Of a stretch of DNA of 6,056 nt, positions 1-5,221 are shown one piece after another; position 1 is the stretch's first letter, and every line of letters starts with the position of its first letter. The notes under the pieces are model-generated. The model was not told the DNA's origin, made no database searches, and worked only from the letters and a program-made list of their open reading frames with translations. The translations under genes and the position numbers were made by a program. Origin of the DNA: Treponema sp. (GTDB lineage: Bacteria; Spirochaetota; Spirochaetia; Treponematales; Breznakiellaceae); contig JAIRUO010000143.1 of the NCBI GenBank assembly GCA_031254385.1, forward strand, positions 1-6,056. Direction: 5' to 3'.

Positions 1-104
1 AGATCTATGTGATGTCCGTGGTAGAAATATTCAAGCAGACCGAATACTACAGAAAAATGCAAAAAATTGAGAAATCCCGGCAAGAAGGAAAGATGCAGCA
101 GTAG
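1..104 (+). CDS. 3' end of an unidentified protein (partial)
   Basis: The frame beginning at base 3 is open from the window edge to a TAG stop at 102-104, giving 33 C-terminal residues that end ...RQEGKMQQ. The peptide is rich in Lys, Glu and Gln and looks like a charged terminal helix. The start lies outside the window, and I do not recognise the family from so short a tail. A second frame is also open to about base 71, so the coding call rests on the longer frame, its composition, and the switch to repeat DNA right after the stop. The TAG stop lies at the very start of a TAGGG-rich repeat. The gene is on the same strand as the DUF192-clpC operon but is separated from it by about 230 bp of repeats. 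Confidence 0.5.
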   Translation, partial: IYVMSVVEIFKQTEYYRKMQKIEKSRQEGKMQQ

Positions 105-106
105 GG

Positions 107-144
107 TAGGGGCTAGGGAATAGGATATAGGGGTTAGGGGAAGA
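107..144 (+). repeat. TAGGG-type dispersed element, copy A
   Basis: G-rich run of TAGGG/TTAGGGG-like units ending in AAGA. It aligns with 3903-3939 at about 33 of 38 positions, with four substitutions and one extra G. The substitutions fall at matching points between conserved TAGGG blocks. The two copies therefore look like one dispersed element and not independent simple-sequence slippage. It lies two bases beyond the stop codon at 102-104. Confidence 0.7.
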
Positions 145-209
145 TGGATCGGCGGCAATCACTGCATCCTACTGTAGACTTCTCGATCCCCCAGTCCCCC
201 GATCCCCTG

Positions 210-316
210 GACTTCCCCCAGTCCCTTAGTCCCCCTATCTCCTAATCCCTAATCCCTAATCCCTAATCCCTAATCCCTAATCCCTAATCCCTAACCCCTA
301 ACCCCTAACCCCTAAC
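210..316 (-). repeat. Inverted, expanded copy of the TAGGG element
   Basis: Read on the minus strand this is the same kind of sequence as 107-144. The plus strand opens with ACTTCCCCC, matching the reverse complement of the GGGGAAG end of copy A. It continues through CCCCCTATCTCCTAATCCC, close to the reverse complement of the rest. The copy is then extended by tandem heptamers. Together 107-144 and 210-260 form an imperfect long inverted repeat with a loop of about 65 bases. Confidence 0.55.
241..316. repeat. Tandem heptamer array (about 11 units, CCTAATC then CCTAACC)
   Basis: Perfect 7-bp periodicity: seven units of CCTAATC (241-289) followed by CCTAACC units (290-310) and a final CCTAAC (311-316). 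The minus strand carries more than four GGG runs with short loops, so it can in principle form a G-quadruplex. The array stops 18 bases before the start codon at 335. Such arrays vary in copy number by slippage, so the length may differ between strains. Confidence 0.9.
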
Positions 317-334
317 TTACCGATAATCAAAATA

Positions 335-937
335 ATGAGACCCCCGGCCTTAATAAAATGCGTCATAGCTCTGATTGCTCTATTGCTGGCAATTCCTGCT
401 GTTTACAGCCAGGAGACTTTTGATTTTACCATTCCGGAACCGGTAAGGCCGCCTTTGGCGCCGGAAGAGCCGGAAGAGGTTCCCCGGCAGTTTAGGGAAT
501 TGAGCCTGGGCATGAGCCTGGATGAGCTAAAAGCAGCCCTTATAAGGGACTCGCTTTTTAGTTTTAGGGGGGACAGGGATGTTTCCTTTCTTCCTATAAG
601 GGAAGAGACCCTGGTAGAAACCACAGGCCTTTCGTTTATACGCCGGGCCTTTTTCCAGCTTAGCGGTGGCAGCGTCTTTATAATGGCATTTACCCTGGAT
701 ACCCGGCTTGTTGACCATTATTCGGTTTATACTTCCCTGGTAAGAAGGTACGGCGAGCCGCAATACCTGAATCCCCAGGAAGCGGTCTGGGAGTCAGAGG
801 AGACCAGGCTTTCCATAGAACGCCCGCTGACAGTAAAATATGTGGATAAGACGGTATTTAATGCCCTAGTTGATGAATCAGCAACCAGGGAAGCCGATAT
901 GCTTTTCTTACGGGAGGAATTCCTGGGTGATTTTTAA
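335..937 (+). CDS. Exported protein of unknown function, first gene of the clpC operon
   Basis: A 200-residue protein with a clear signal peptide: a short basic start, a hydrophobic core at residues 10-23 and a likely signal peptidase I site after Ser25 (VYS/QE). An acidic, proline-rich linker follows (about residues 33-50), then a compact domain (about 54-185). Landmarks in that domain are GMSLDELKAAL (59-69), a GDRDVSFLP stretch (79-87), YGEP (139-142) and RPLTVKYVD (163-171). The GMSLDELK opening recalls small periplasmic BamE/SmpA-like folds, but that is only a resemblance. I associate this layout with conserved treponemal proteins without known function. The only cysteine (residue 9) lies before the hydrophobic core, so this is not a lipoprotein. 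ATG at 335 is the only usable start that keeps the signal peptide, yet it has no visible Shine-Dalgarno site. The 3' end overlaps the next gene by 11 bp. Confidence 0.8.
   Translation: MRPPALIKCVIALIALLLAIPAVYSQETFDFTIPEPVRPPLAPEEPEEVPRQFRELSLGMSLDELKAALIRDSLFSFRGDRDVSFLPIREETLVETTGLSFIRRAFFQLSGGSVFIMAFTLDTRLVDHYSVYTSLVRRYGEPQYLNPQEAVWESEETRLSIERPLTVKYVDKTVFNALVDESATREADMLFLREEFLGDF
912..917 (+). promoter_or_regulatory. Ribosome binding site GGGAGG that fixes the GTG start at 927
   Basis: A strong Shine-Dalgarno sequence inside the end of the preceding gene, nine bases before GTG at 927-929. It selects that GTG over an in-frame ATG at 870, which lacks such a site and would put a long hydrophilic leader before the lipoprotein signal. 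Confidence 0.75.
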
Positions 938-1379
938 GCGTTCTAATTTGTATTTCTTGCCGCTGCTGCTGGTAATGGGATTATCAAGCTGTTCGGCGCA
1001 GGCTGGATTTGAGAAAAAAAATATGGTTCTGCAAGGCTCAGGCAGAACAGTTGCGATACAGGTGGAAATTGCCCGTACCGACGAGCAGCGCAGCCAGGGC
1101 CTAATGTATCGCACAAGGCTTGATGACGGCCAGGGCATGCTCTTCATTTTTGATCGTGATGAAATTCTCTCATTTTGGATGAAGAATACTGAAATACCCC
1201 TCTCCATTGCATTTATTTCATCCGATGGTAGAATAATGGAAATAAGGGACATGGAGCCCCATAGTATAGACTCTGTGCGCTCAAGCCGCTCTGTCCGTTA
1301 TGCCCTGGAAGTACCCCAAGGCTGGTTCAGCAGGGTAAATCTGGGTGTCGGTGACAGGCTGTTGTTAGATAGTTTATAA
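927..1379 (+). CDS. DUF192 family lipoprotein
   Basis: A 150-residue protein starting at GTG 927. Residues 1-22 form a lipoprotein signal: KR near the start, a hydrophobic stretch and the lipobox LSSC, giving lipidation at Cys22 and anchoring on a membrane. Residues about 35-148 are a full DUF192 domain. Its hallmarks are the GLMYR motif (58-62), GQGMLFIF (68-75), SFWMKNTEIPLSIAFI (82-97), a DGRI turn (100-103) and YALEVPQGWF (125-134), ending in GVGDRL. The family is widespread, usually secreted or membrane-anchored, and its biochemical role is not established, so no activity is assigned. Overlap with the upstream gene and nine bases to clpC imply one transcript with translational coupling. 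An in-frame ATG at 870 exists but was not chosen, because the Shine-Dalgarno site and lipobox geometry both favour 927. Confidence 0.9.
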   Translation: MIFKRSNLYFLPLLLVMGLSSCSAQAGFEKKNMVLQGSGRTVAIQVEIARTDEQRSQGLMYRTRLDDGQGMLFIFDRDEILSFWMKNTEIPLSIAFISSDGRIMEIRDMEPHSIDSVRSSRSVRYALEVPQGWFSRVNLGVGDRLLLDSL

Positions 1380-1383
1380 GAGG
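1378..1383 (+). promoter_or_regulatory. Ribosome binding site AAGAGG supporting the TTG start of clpC
   Basis: A purine-rich site overlapping the stop of the DUF192 gene and ending five bases before TTG 1389. No ATG or GTG lies between the in-frame TAA at 1377-1379 and the conserved N-terminal domain, so TTG is the likely initiator. Confidence 0.65.
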
Positions 1384-1388
1384 TTATT

Positions 1389-3905
1389 TTGGCTATTTTG
1401 AATTTATCCCAGCGGTTTCAGCGTATATTAGCCATTGATGCTCAGGATGAAGCTAGGCGTTTTTGTTCGAGCCAGCTTTTGCCGGAGCATGTAATAATCG
1501 CGTTCTTAAGAGAAGGCAATGGGACAGCATGTAGGATATTAACATCATTTGGCATAGAACTGGATGAATTCAGAAAAAGCCTGGAAAGTACCCTTCCAAA
1601 ACCTGGGGAACTTCTTATATATGGTGAAATTATTCCTTCAAAAAGGGCTACCATAATAATGGGCTTGGCTTCGGATGAAGCCAGCATAGTAGGCACCGAT
1701 TATGTCGGGACAGAACATTTTCTCTTGGCCTCCCTAAGGGAACAGAATTCTCCGGCCCAGGCTTTCTTAAATAAAAAAAATATAAGCCTGGAATATTTGC
1801 GTATAGCGGTAAAAACTTCTATTAATAGGCTTTCGGGCAGCTCGTACCAGCCTTACTTAATTCACCGGGAAGCTGTTGCAACAGCCGGGGAAAAAAGCTC
1901 ATCCAGGGCAAGAATCAGGCCGGCTTCGTACCCTGCGCTGACTCCCATCTTGGACGGATATTCCCGCGATCTTACTGCTTTGGCCCAGCAGGGCAAACTG
2001 GATATTGTGGTAGGAAGGAAACGTGAGATCAACCGCATCATCAGGATTCTGGCCCGGAGGAACAAGAACAACCCTGTCCTGGTTGGAGAACCGGGCGTGG
2101 GCAAGACCGCAGTTGTAGAAGGGCTGGCGCAAATCCTTGCGGGAGATAATGTGCCCGACGCGCTGGCAGGAAAGAGAATACTGTCTCTGGATATTGGCGC
2201 CCTTGTCGCGGGAACCAAGTACCGGGGGGAATTTGAAGATCGTATAAAAAAAATATTAAGCGAAATAGCACAGGCAGGAAATATAATCCTTTTTATTGAT
2301 GAGATACATACTATTATTGGCGCGGGCAGCGCGGAAGGTACTATTGACGCGTCCAATATGCTCAAGCCTGGCCTTTCCCGTGGTGAATTACAGTGTATAG
2401 GTGCAACTACTTTATCGGAATACAGAAAGCGTTTTGAAAAAGACGCGGCCCTGGAACGACGTTTTCAGTCTGTTCTTATTGAAGAGCCGGATCATAAAGA
2501 AACCATCCTCATACTTCAGGGTGTGCAGAAACGTTACGAGGATCATCATCAGGTTAGGTACAGTGCGGACGCAGTGGAAGCAGCAGTTAATCTGGCAGGG
2601 CGTTATATAACCGGCCGTTCAATGCCGGACAAAGCCATTGACCTTTTGGATGAAGCCGGCGCCATGAAGAAGCTGGAGCCTCCTTTAGTCCCTCCTGAAA
2701 TTACGGGAATTGATGATGAAATTTGCCGTCTTGTAGAAGATAAGAACGCCCTTGTTCTGTCCCAGGATTACGAAAAGGCTGCACTGTTACGCGATAAAGT
2801 GCGCAGCCTGCGCTTCAGGCTTGAAAGTATGCGCCGTGACTGGGAAAAAAGCGCAGAAAGCGAAAGGCCGCTGGTCGGCGAATCCGATATACGCCGCGCT
2901 GTGGCAGAAATTACAGGCATACCGATCACTCATCTTGAGGAACAGGAATCTCGCAAGCTGCTGAATATGGAAAAGGAACTATGCCAGGGCGTAATAGGCC
3001 AGGACGATGCTGTTATGCGCATAGCAGGTGCCATTAGACGATCCAGGGTTGGGATTTCTTCTCCGGGGCGTCCTATGGGTTCCTTTGTTTTTCTGGGCCC
3101 CACTGGCGTTGGAAAAACCCTTCTGGCAAAGAAGCTGTCTGAATATCTTTTTGACAACCAGGAATCCCTCGTCCGCATTGATATGTCAGACTTTATGGAA
3201 AAGCACAATGTCTCCCGCCTTGTCGGTGCGCCTCCTGGCTACATAGGTTTTGAAGAAGGTGGAGTCCTTACAGAAAAAATCCGGCGCAATCCCTACAGCG
3301 TGATCCTCTTTGACGAAATTGAAAAGGCCCACAAGGACGTATTCAACCTTCTTTTACAGGTGCTGGAAGAAGGGGAACTAAAGGACAATCTTGGCCATAC
3401 GGTAAATTTCCGCAACACGGTTGTAATCATGACAAGTAACGCCGGAGTCCGGGAGATAAGCAGGGATTCGCGCCTTGGTTTTGGAATCGGCACAGGCATT
3501 ATGAGTTTTGAAGAAATCGAAGCTTCCGCCCTTTCTGAACTAAAGCGTTTCTTAAATCCTGAGTTTATTAACCGCATTGACGAAATAGTCATATTCCGGC
3601 CCCTTGATCTGCCGCAGATCGAAGCCATTCTTGATATACAGCTTGAAGAACTTTCCCATCGCCTTGCCCCCCAGGGTTACACTCTTGATGTCAGCCCCGA
3701 TGTAAGGAAGATCCTTATTAACAAAGGCTGGGACCCCAAATTCGGCGGCCGTCCTTTGCGCCGCGCCATACAGAAAGAGCTCGAAGACCCCTTATCCGTG
3801 CTGTTACTCGAAAACGAGGCGGTTTCTGGCAGTAGTATTTTTGTTCGAGAAACAGAAGGCAAGATAGTGTTTGAAGTTAAAACGCTGGAAGCTGTGGTGA
3901 AATAG
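1389..3905 (+). CDS. clpC: ClpC-type AAA+ unfoldase, regulatory ATPase of the Clp protease
   Basis: A complete 838-residue class I Clp ATPase. It unfolds and threads proteins into the ClpP peptidase in the cytosol, using ATP. Two Clp_N repeats lie at about residues 4-70 and 80-148 (VGTEHFLL in the second). AAA1 has Walker A GEPGVGKT (233-240), pore loop KYRG (277-280), Walker B LFIDE (301-305) and an arginine-finger LERRF (355-359). A short UVR-like middle helix lies at about 440-487. AAA2 has Walker A GPTGVGKT (570-577), pore loop GYIG (617-620), Walker B LFDE (640-643), sensor MTSN (681-684), finger NPEFINR (723-729) and sensor-2 GGRPLRR (786-792). LGF at 696-698 sits where ClpP-binding tripeptides occur, which with the short middle domain favours ClpC over ClpB. 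The start is TTG, five bases after AAGAGG; an in-frame stop just upstream rules out a longer start. Spirochaete genomes often label this protein ClpA. All key residues are intact. Confidence 0.95.
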   Translation: MAILNLSQRFQRILAIDAQDEARRFCSSQLLPEHVIIAFLREGNGTACRILTSFGIELDEFRKSLESTLPKPGELLIYGEIIPSKRATIIMGLASDEASIVGTDYVGTEHFLLASLREQNSPAQAFLNKKNISLEYLRIAVKTSINRLSGSSYQPYLIHREAVATAGEKSSSRARIRPASYPALTPILDGYSRDLTALAQQGKLDIVVGRKREINRIIRILARRNKNNPVLVGEPGVGKTAVVEGLAQILAGDNVPDALAGKRILSLDIGALVAGTKYRGEFEDRIKKILSEIAQAGNIILFIDEIHTIIGAGSAEGTIDASNMLKPGLSRGELQCIGATTLSEYRKRFEKDAALERRFQSVLIEEPDHKETILILQGVQKRYEDHHQVRYSADAVEAAVNLAGRYITGRSMPDKAIDLLDEAGAMKKLEPPLVPPEITGIDDEICRLVEDKNALVLSQDYEKAALLRDKVRSLRFRLESMRRDWEKSAESERPLVGESDIRRAVAEITGIPITHLEEQESRKLLNMEKELCQGVIGQDDAVMRIAGAIRRSRVGISSPGRPMGSFVFLGPTGVGKTLLAKKLSEYLFDNQESLVRIDMSDFMEKHNVSRLVGAPPGYIGFEEGGVLTEKIRRNPYSVILFDEIEKAHKDVFNLLLQVLEEGELKDNLGHTVNFRNTVVIMTSNAGVREISRDSRLGFGIGTGIMSFEEIEASALSELKRFLNPEFINRIDEIVIFRPLDLPQIEAILDIQLEELSHRLAPQGYTLDVSPDVRKILINKGWDPKFGGRPLRRAIQKELEDPLSVLLLENEAVSGSSIFVRETEGKIVFEVKTLEAVVK

Positions 3906-3939
3906 GGGTTAGGGATTAGGATTTAGGGATTAGGGAAGA
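3903..3939 (+). repeat. TAGGG-type dispersed element, copy B, beginning in the clpC stop codon
   Basis: Runs of TTAGGG-like units whose first TAG is the stop codon of clpC. It matches copy A at 107-144 in the same orientation, and its reverse complement (3904-3935) matches 268-299 of the heptamer array at 30 of 32 positions. Four runs of three or more G (3905-3908, 3912-3914, 3926-3928, 3933-3935) could form a loose G-quadruplex in the clpC transcript. No classical terminator with a T-run follows. Confidence 0.75.
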
Positions 3940-3943
3940 AGTT

Positions 3944-4005
3944 TTCACGCAGAGACACGGAGTTTCGCGGAGAAAAGAACAGAAATCTATTCAAAGACTC
4001 TGCGT
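3944..4005. repeat. CACGCAGAG-type intergenic repeat with inverted ends
   Basis: Contains CACGCAGAGACACGGAG at 3946-3962 followed by CGCGGAGAAAAG. ACGCAGAG (3947-3954) is the perfect inverse of CTCTGCGT (3998-4005), with 43 bases between. A related sequence lies at 4505-4535. I recognise this motif type as a recurring short intergenic repeat in many bacterial genomes. It sits between the convergent clpC and protease genes. Confidence 0.6.
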
Positions 4006-4010
4006 TACTC

Positions 4011-4424
4011 CTATTTTAACTTACAAACTATTTCATCCCCATGTGCGCCAGTTATTTCCTGCGCTGATGGGTTAATGATCAAATCCATGTCCTCAAGCGG
4101 AATAGCGCCAAGAAGCACTTCACTGGTATTGGGTACAACAAGTGCCTTACAGGCACTGTTGCGATTTTTCCAATGAATTTGGACTACTTCTGTCTTGCTG
4201 TAAGTCTGGCTTGACCCATCGGCAAGCTCCGCCGATTGTGTACTTTCGATCTCAAGGCCCAACTGCTGACGAATGGCTTCATTGATAACCAAAGTCCCCG
4301 CCCCGGTATCAACCAAGGCGGTGACTGTCGTTTGACGGATTTCAGGTTCTTTTATAATTCCACGCCTTACATTTATAACATCGCCAGCGTTTTTCAGCGT
4401 TATTTCTGTATACACAATACCCAT
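4011..4424 (-). CDS. Clan AA (retropepsin-like) aspartic protease
   Basis: A 137-residue protein, the usual size for single-domain bacterial retropepsin-like proteases, which work as homodimers with one catalytic Asp per chain. The active-site motif is ALVDTGAGTLVI (36-47) with Asp39 as the catalytic residue. The flap/strand region LADGSSQTY lies at 67-75. The second family hallmark, VLLGAIPLEDMDL (103-115), is the hydrophobic-hydrophobic-Gly segment beside the active site, followed by INPSAQEI. There is no signal peptide or membrane segment, so it should be cytosolic. The substrate is unknown. ATG at 4422-4424 is preceded by GGAGG at 4432-4436, seven bases away. The gene is convergent to clpC, has its own promoter and no partner gene beside it. 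Its TAG stop (4011-4013) abuts the CGCAGAG-type repeat. Family assignment is firm; biological role is open. Confidence 0.85.
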   Translation of the reverse strand: MGIVYTEITLKNAGDVINVRRGIIKEPEIRQTTVTALVDTGAGTLVINEAIRQQLGLEIESTQSAELADGSSQTYSKTEVVQIHWKNRNSACKALVVPNTSEVLLGAIPLEDMDLIINPSAQEITGAHGDEIVCKLK

Positions 4425-4444
4425 AATACTTCCTCCACAACTAT

Positions 4445-4473
4445 AATATACGCTGATTGCGAGAAAAAAGCAA
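4445..4473 (-). promoter_or_regulatory. Predicted sigma-70 promoter of the aspartic protease gene
   Basis: On the minus strand, -35 TTGCTT (4468-4473), a 17-base spacer and -10 TATATT (4445-4450). Transcription would start near 4438, leaving a leader of about 14 bases that contains the GGAGG ribosome site. The -10 matches the consensus at five of six positions and the -35 at three of six. Confidence 0.5.
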
Positions 4474-4500
4474 TTGTACGCATATCTGTACCAAAAGAGG

Positions 4501-4535
4501 TTCTCGCGCAGAAGCGCGGAGACGCAGAGGGAGAA
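4501..4535. repeat. CGCGCAGAAGCGCGGAG-type intergenic repeat, second copy
   Basis: TTCTCGCGCAGAAGCGCGGA followed by GACGCAGAGGGAG resembles the 3944-3975 repeat (CACGCAGAG, then CACGGAG, then GAGAAAA) in motif order and strand. It forms small nested palindromes (CGCG repeated). The two copies bracket the aspartic protease gene. Confidence 0.55.
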
Positions 4536-4600
4536 AACGAGGAATGTGGAATGTGAAGATAAGCCAGCGTTCCTCTCTCCTCGCTTCTCATTTTTCTCTT

Positions 4601-4640
4601 ATCCGTGTAATCCGTACTAATCCGCGTAATCCGTGGTTTC
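4601..4640. repeat. Degenerate tandem repeat ATCCGTGTA / ATCCGTACTA / ATCCGCGTA / ATCCGTGG
   Basis: Four units of 8-10 bases start at 4601, 4610, 4620 and 4629 and end in GGTTTC. I recognise this as a recurring intergenic motif type in diverse bacteria. It lies just downstream of the TIR-like gene on that gene's reading strand. Confidence 0.65.
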
Positions 4641-4663
4641 TTTTTCTAGAGTATACGCACATA

Positions 4664-4685
4664 ATGTCAGGCACCGTTCTTTCTT
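4664..4685 (-). repeat. GGTGCCTGACATT-type palindromic motif overlapping the end of the TIR-like gene
   Basis: The minus strand reads AACGGTGCCTGACATT, a degenerate palindrome resembling the GGTGTCTGACACC motifs that recur as REP-like elements in many genomes. Its TGA (4667-4669) is the stop codon of the TIR-like gene, so the last residues (NGA) come from the repeat. The REP-like status comes from memory of such motifs, since only one copy is present here. Confidence 0.4.
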
Positions 4686-5221
4686 AGTATATTAACTGAA
4701 CCGATTTGAATAAACTTCTCGGTTTCAGTTACGCTTACACCGCAGGAGCTAAGACGTGGCGTTAGTATTTTCATTAGCTTAAGCTTTAAATCCGTAATAT
4801 CTGTAAATGAATCCAATACATAATCTGTTCCCAAGTTTGATTTTAGCTCATCTACATCAAACTCACGCTTTCCCTGATACTCTTGAATAAAGCAATACAA
4901 CTCCTGGGGCATCTGGTTTTGTGTATACGCATTTTGGGCAACTTCAGCTTCCTCTATGGTATACATACCGGCTTTTGTACGAAACAGCGCTATAAAAATA
5001 TCAGCTTTTTTTACTTGGTTGTCATATTCGCTTTGTTTTCTTTCGCCCTTGAATGATGGGTCAAACAACTCCCATTTAAGTAGCCGTATCCTGACGCTTG
5101 TATCTGCAAGGATTGAGTTTATATCGTTAAAAAAATCACCCACATGCACACGTTCAAGCTCCAGTTCTGATGATGAGGCTAGAAAGACTTTGATTTCGTT
5201 TTCGGTTTGCGGGTGGTTCAT
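4667..5221 (-). CDS. Stand-alone TIR/DUF4062-like domain protein
   Basis: A 184-residue protein. Residues 10-115 match the TIR-like domain often found at the N terminus of bacterial STAND NTPases. The first strand and loop are IKVFLASSSELELER (10-24). A second conserved block is KWELFDP (49-55), followed by RKQSEYDNQV (61-70). The third strand is ADIFIALFRTKAG (73-85). The helix YTIEEAEVA (87-95) has Glu90/Glu91 where TIR NADases keep their catalytic Glu. The remaining residues (about 120-184) form a helical tail with no recognised domain. There is no signal peptide or membrane segment. ATG at 5219-5221 overlaps the TGA of the TPR gene (ATGA), with GGAG eight bases upstream inside that gene, so translation should be coupled. 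Relatives usually carry an NTPase or TPR part on the same chain; here that part is missing and the TPR partner is separate. NAD-cleaving activity is possible but not shown. The C terminus ends in a repeat and may be truncated. Confidence 0.75.
   Translation of the reverse strand: MNHPQTENEIKVFLASSSELELERVHVGDFFNDINSILADTSVRIRLLKWELFDPSFKGERKQSEYDNQVKKADIFIALFRTKAGMYTIEEAEVAQNAYTQNQMPQELYCFIQEYQGKREFDVDELKSNLGTDYVLDSFTDITDLKLKLMKILTPRLSSCGVSVTETEKFIQIGSVNILRKNGA
4694..4730 (-). repeat. Inverted repeat within the 3' end of the TIR-like gene
   Basis: TCGGTTTCAGTT (4719-4730) pairs with AACTGAACCGA (4694-4704) with a single bulged base and a loop of 14. It lies in the last 20 or so codons, and no T-run follows, so it is not a standard terminator. 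It may be fortuitous. Confidence 0.35.

Larger units (their letters stand above)
105..334. other. Gene-free gap filled with G-rich and C-rich repeats
   Basis: I see no coding sequence here. Going rightward it holds a G-rich TAGGG-type element (107-144), about 65 bases of spacer that become C-rich from about 187, an irregular C-rich section (about 187-240), a regular heptamer array (241-316), and an 18-base leader before the ATG at 335. I found no convincing sigma-70 promoter, so the downstream operon may use an unrecognised promoter here or be read through from the gene ending at 104. Confidence 0.7.
4425..4666. other. Gene-free stretch between the TIR-like and protease genes, made of repeats
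   Basis: Beyond the protease promoter I see no credible gene. The stretch holds a CGCAGAG-type repeat (4501-4535), a GGAATGTG doublet (4541-4554) and the ATCCGNGTA tandem (4601-4640), joined by purine- or pyrimidine-rich linkers. No transcription terminator for the genes to the right was found. Confidence 0.6.

Noticed and set aside
241..316. Heptamer array as a CRISPR array or chromosome-end telomere
   Set aside because: There are no spacers between units, so it is not CRISPR. It lies between genes in mid-sequence and not at an end, so the likeness to telomeric TTAGGG is only superficial.
870..926. Longer version of the DUF192 protein starting at ATG 870
   Set aside because: It would add 19 hydrophilic residues before the lipoprotein signal, overlap the upstream gene by 68 bp and lack a ribosome site, whereas GTG 927 has GGGAGG nine bases upstream.
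1862..2365. 167-residue open frame on the minus strand
   Set aside because: It lies wholly antisense to the conserved AAA1 region of clpC, and its Ser/Pro/Ile-rich composition is typical of an antisense shadow.
1389..3905. ClpB disaggregase instead of ClpC
   Set aside because: The middle domain is a short UVR-like segment and not the long ClpB coiled coil, and an LGF tripeptide sits in the ClpP-binding loop position.
3947..4005. ACGCAGAG/CTCTGCGT inverted repeat as a terminator for clpC or the protease gene
   Set aside because: The stem is only 8 bp with a 43-base loop and no T-run on either side, so it is better explained as part of a dispersed repeat.
4236..4556. 106-residue plus-strand frame across the protease start and repeats
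   Set aside because: It is antisense to the protease and runs through its promoter and a repeat. No ribosome site or recognisable domain is visible.
4667..5221. TPR and TIR-like genes as one gene split by a frameshift
   Set aside because: Each has its own complete end or start signals, including GGAG before the ATG. The usual fused order puts the TIR-like domain first, so a simple frameshift of such a protein would not give this order.
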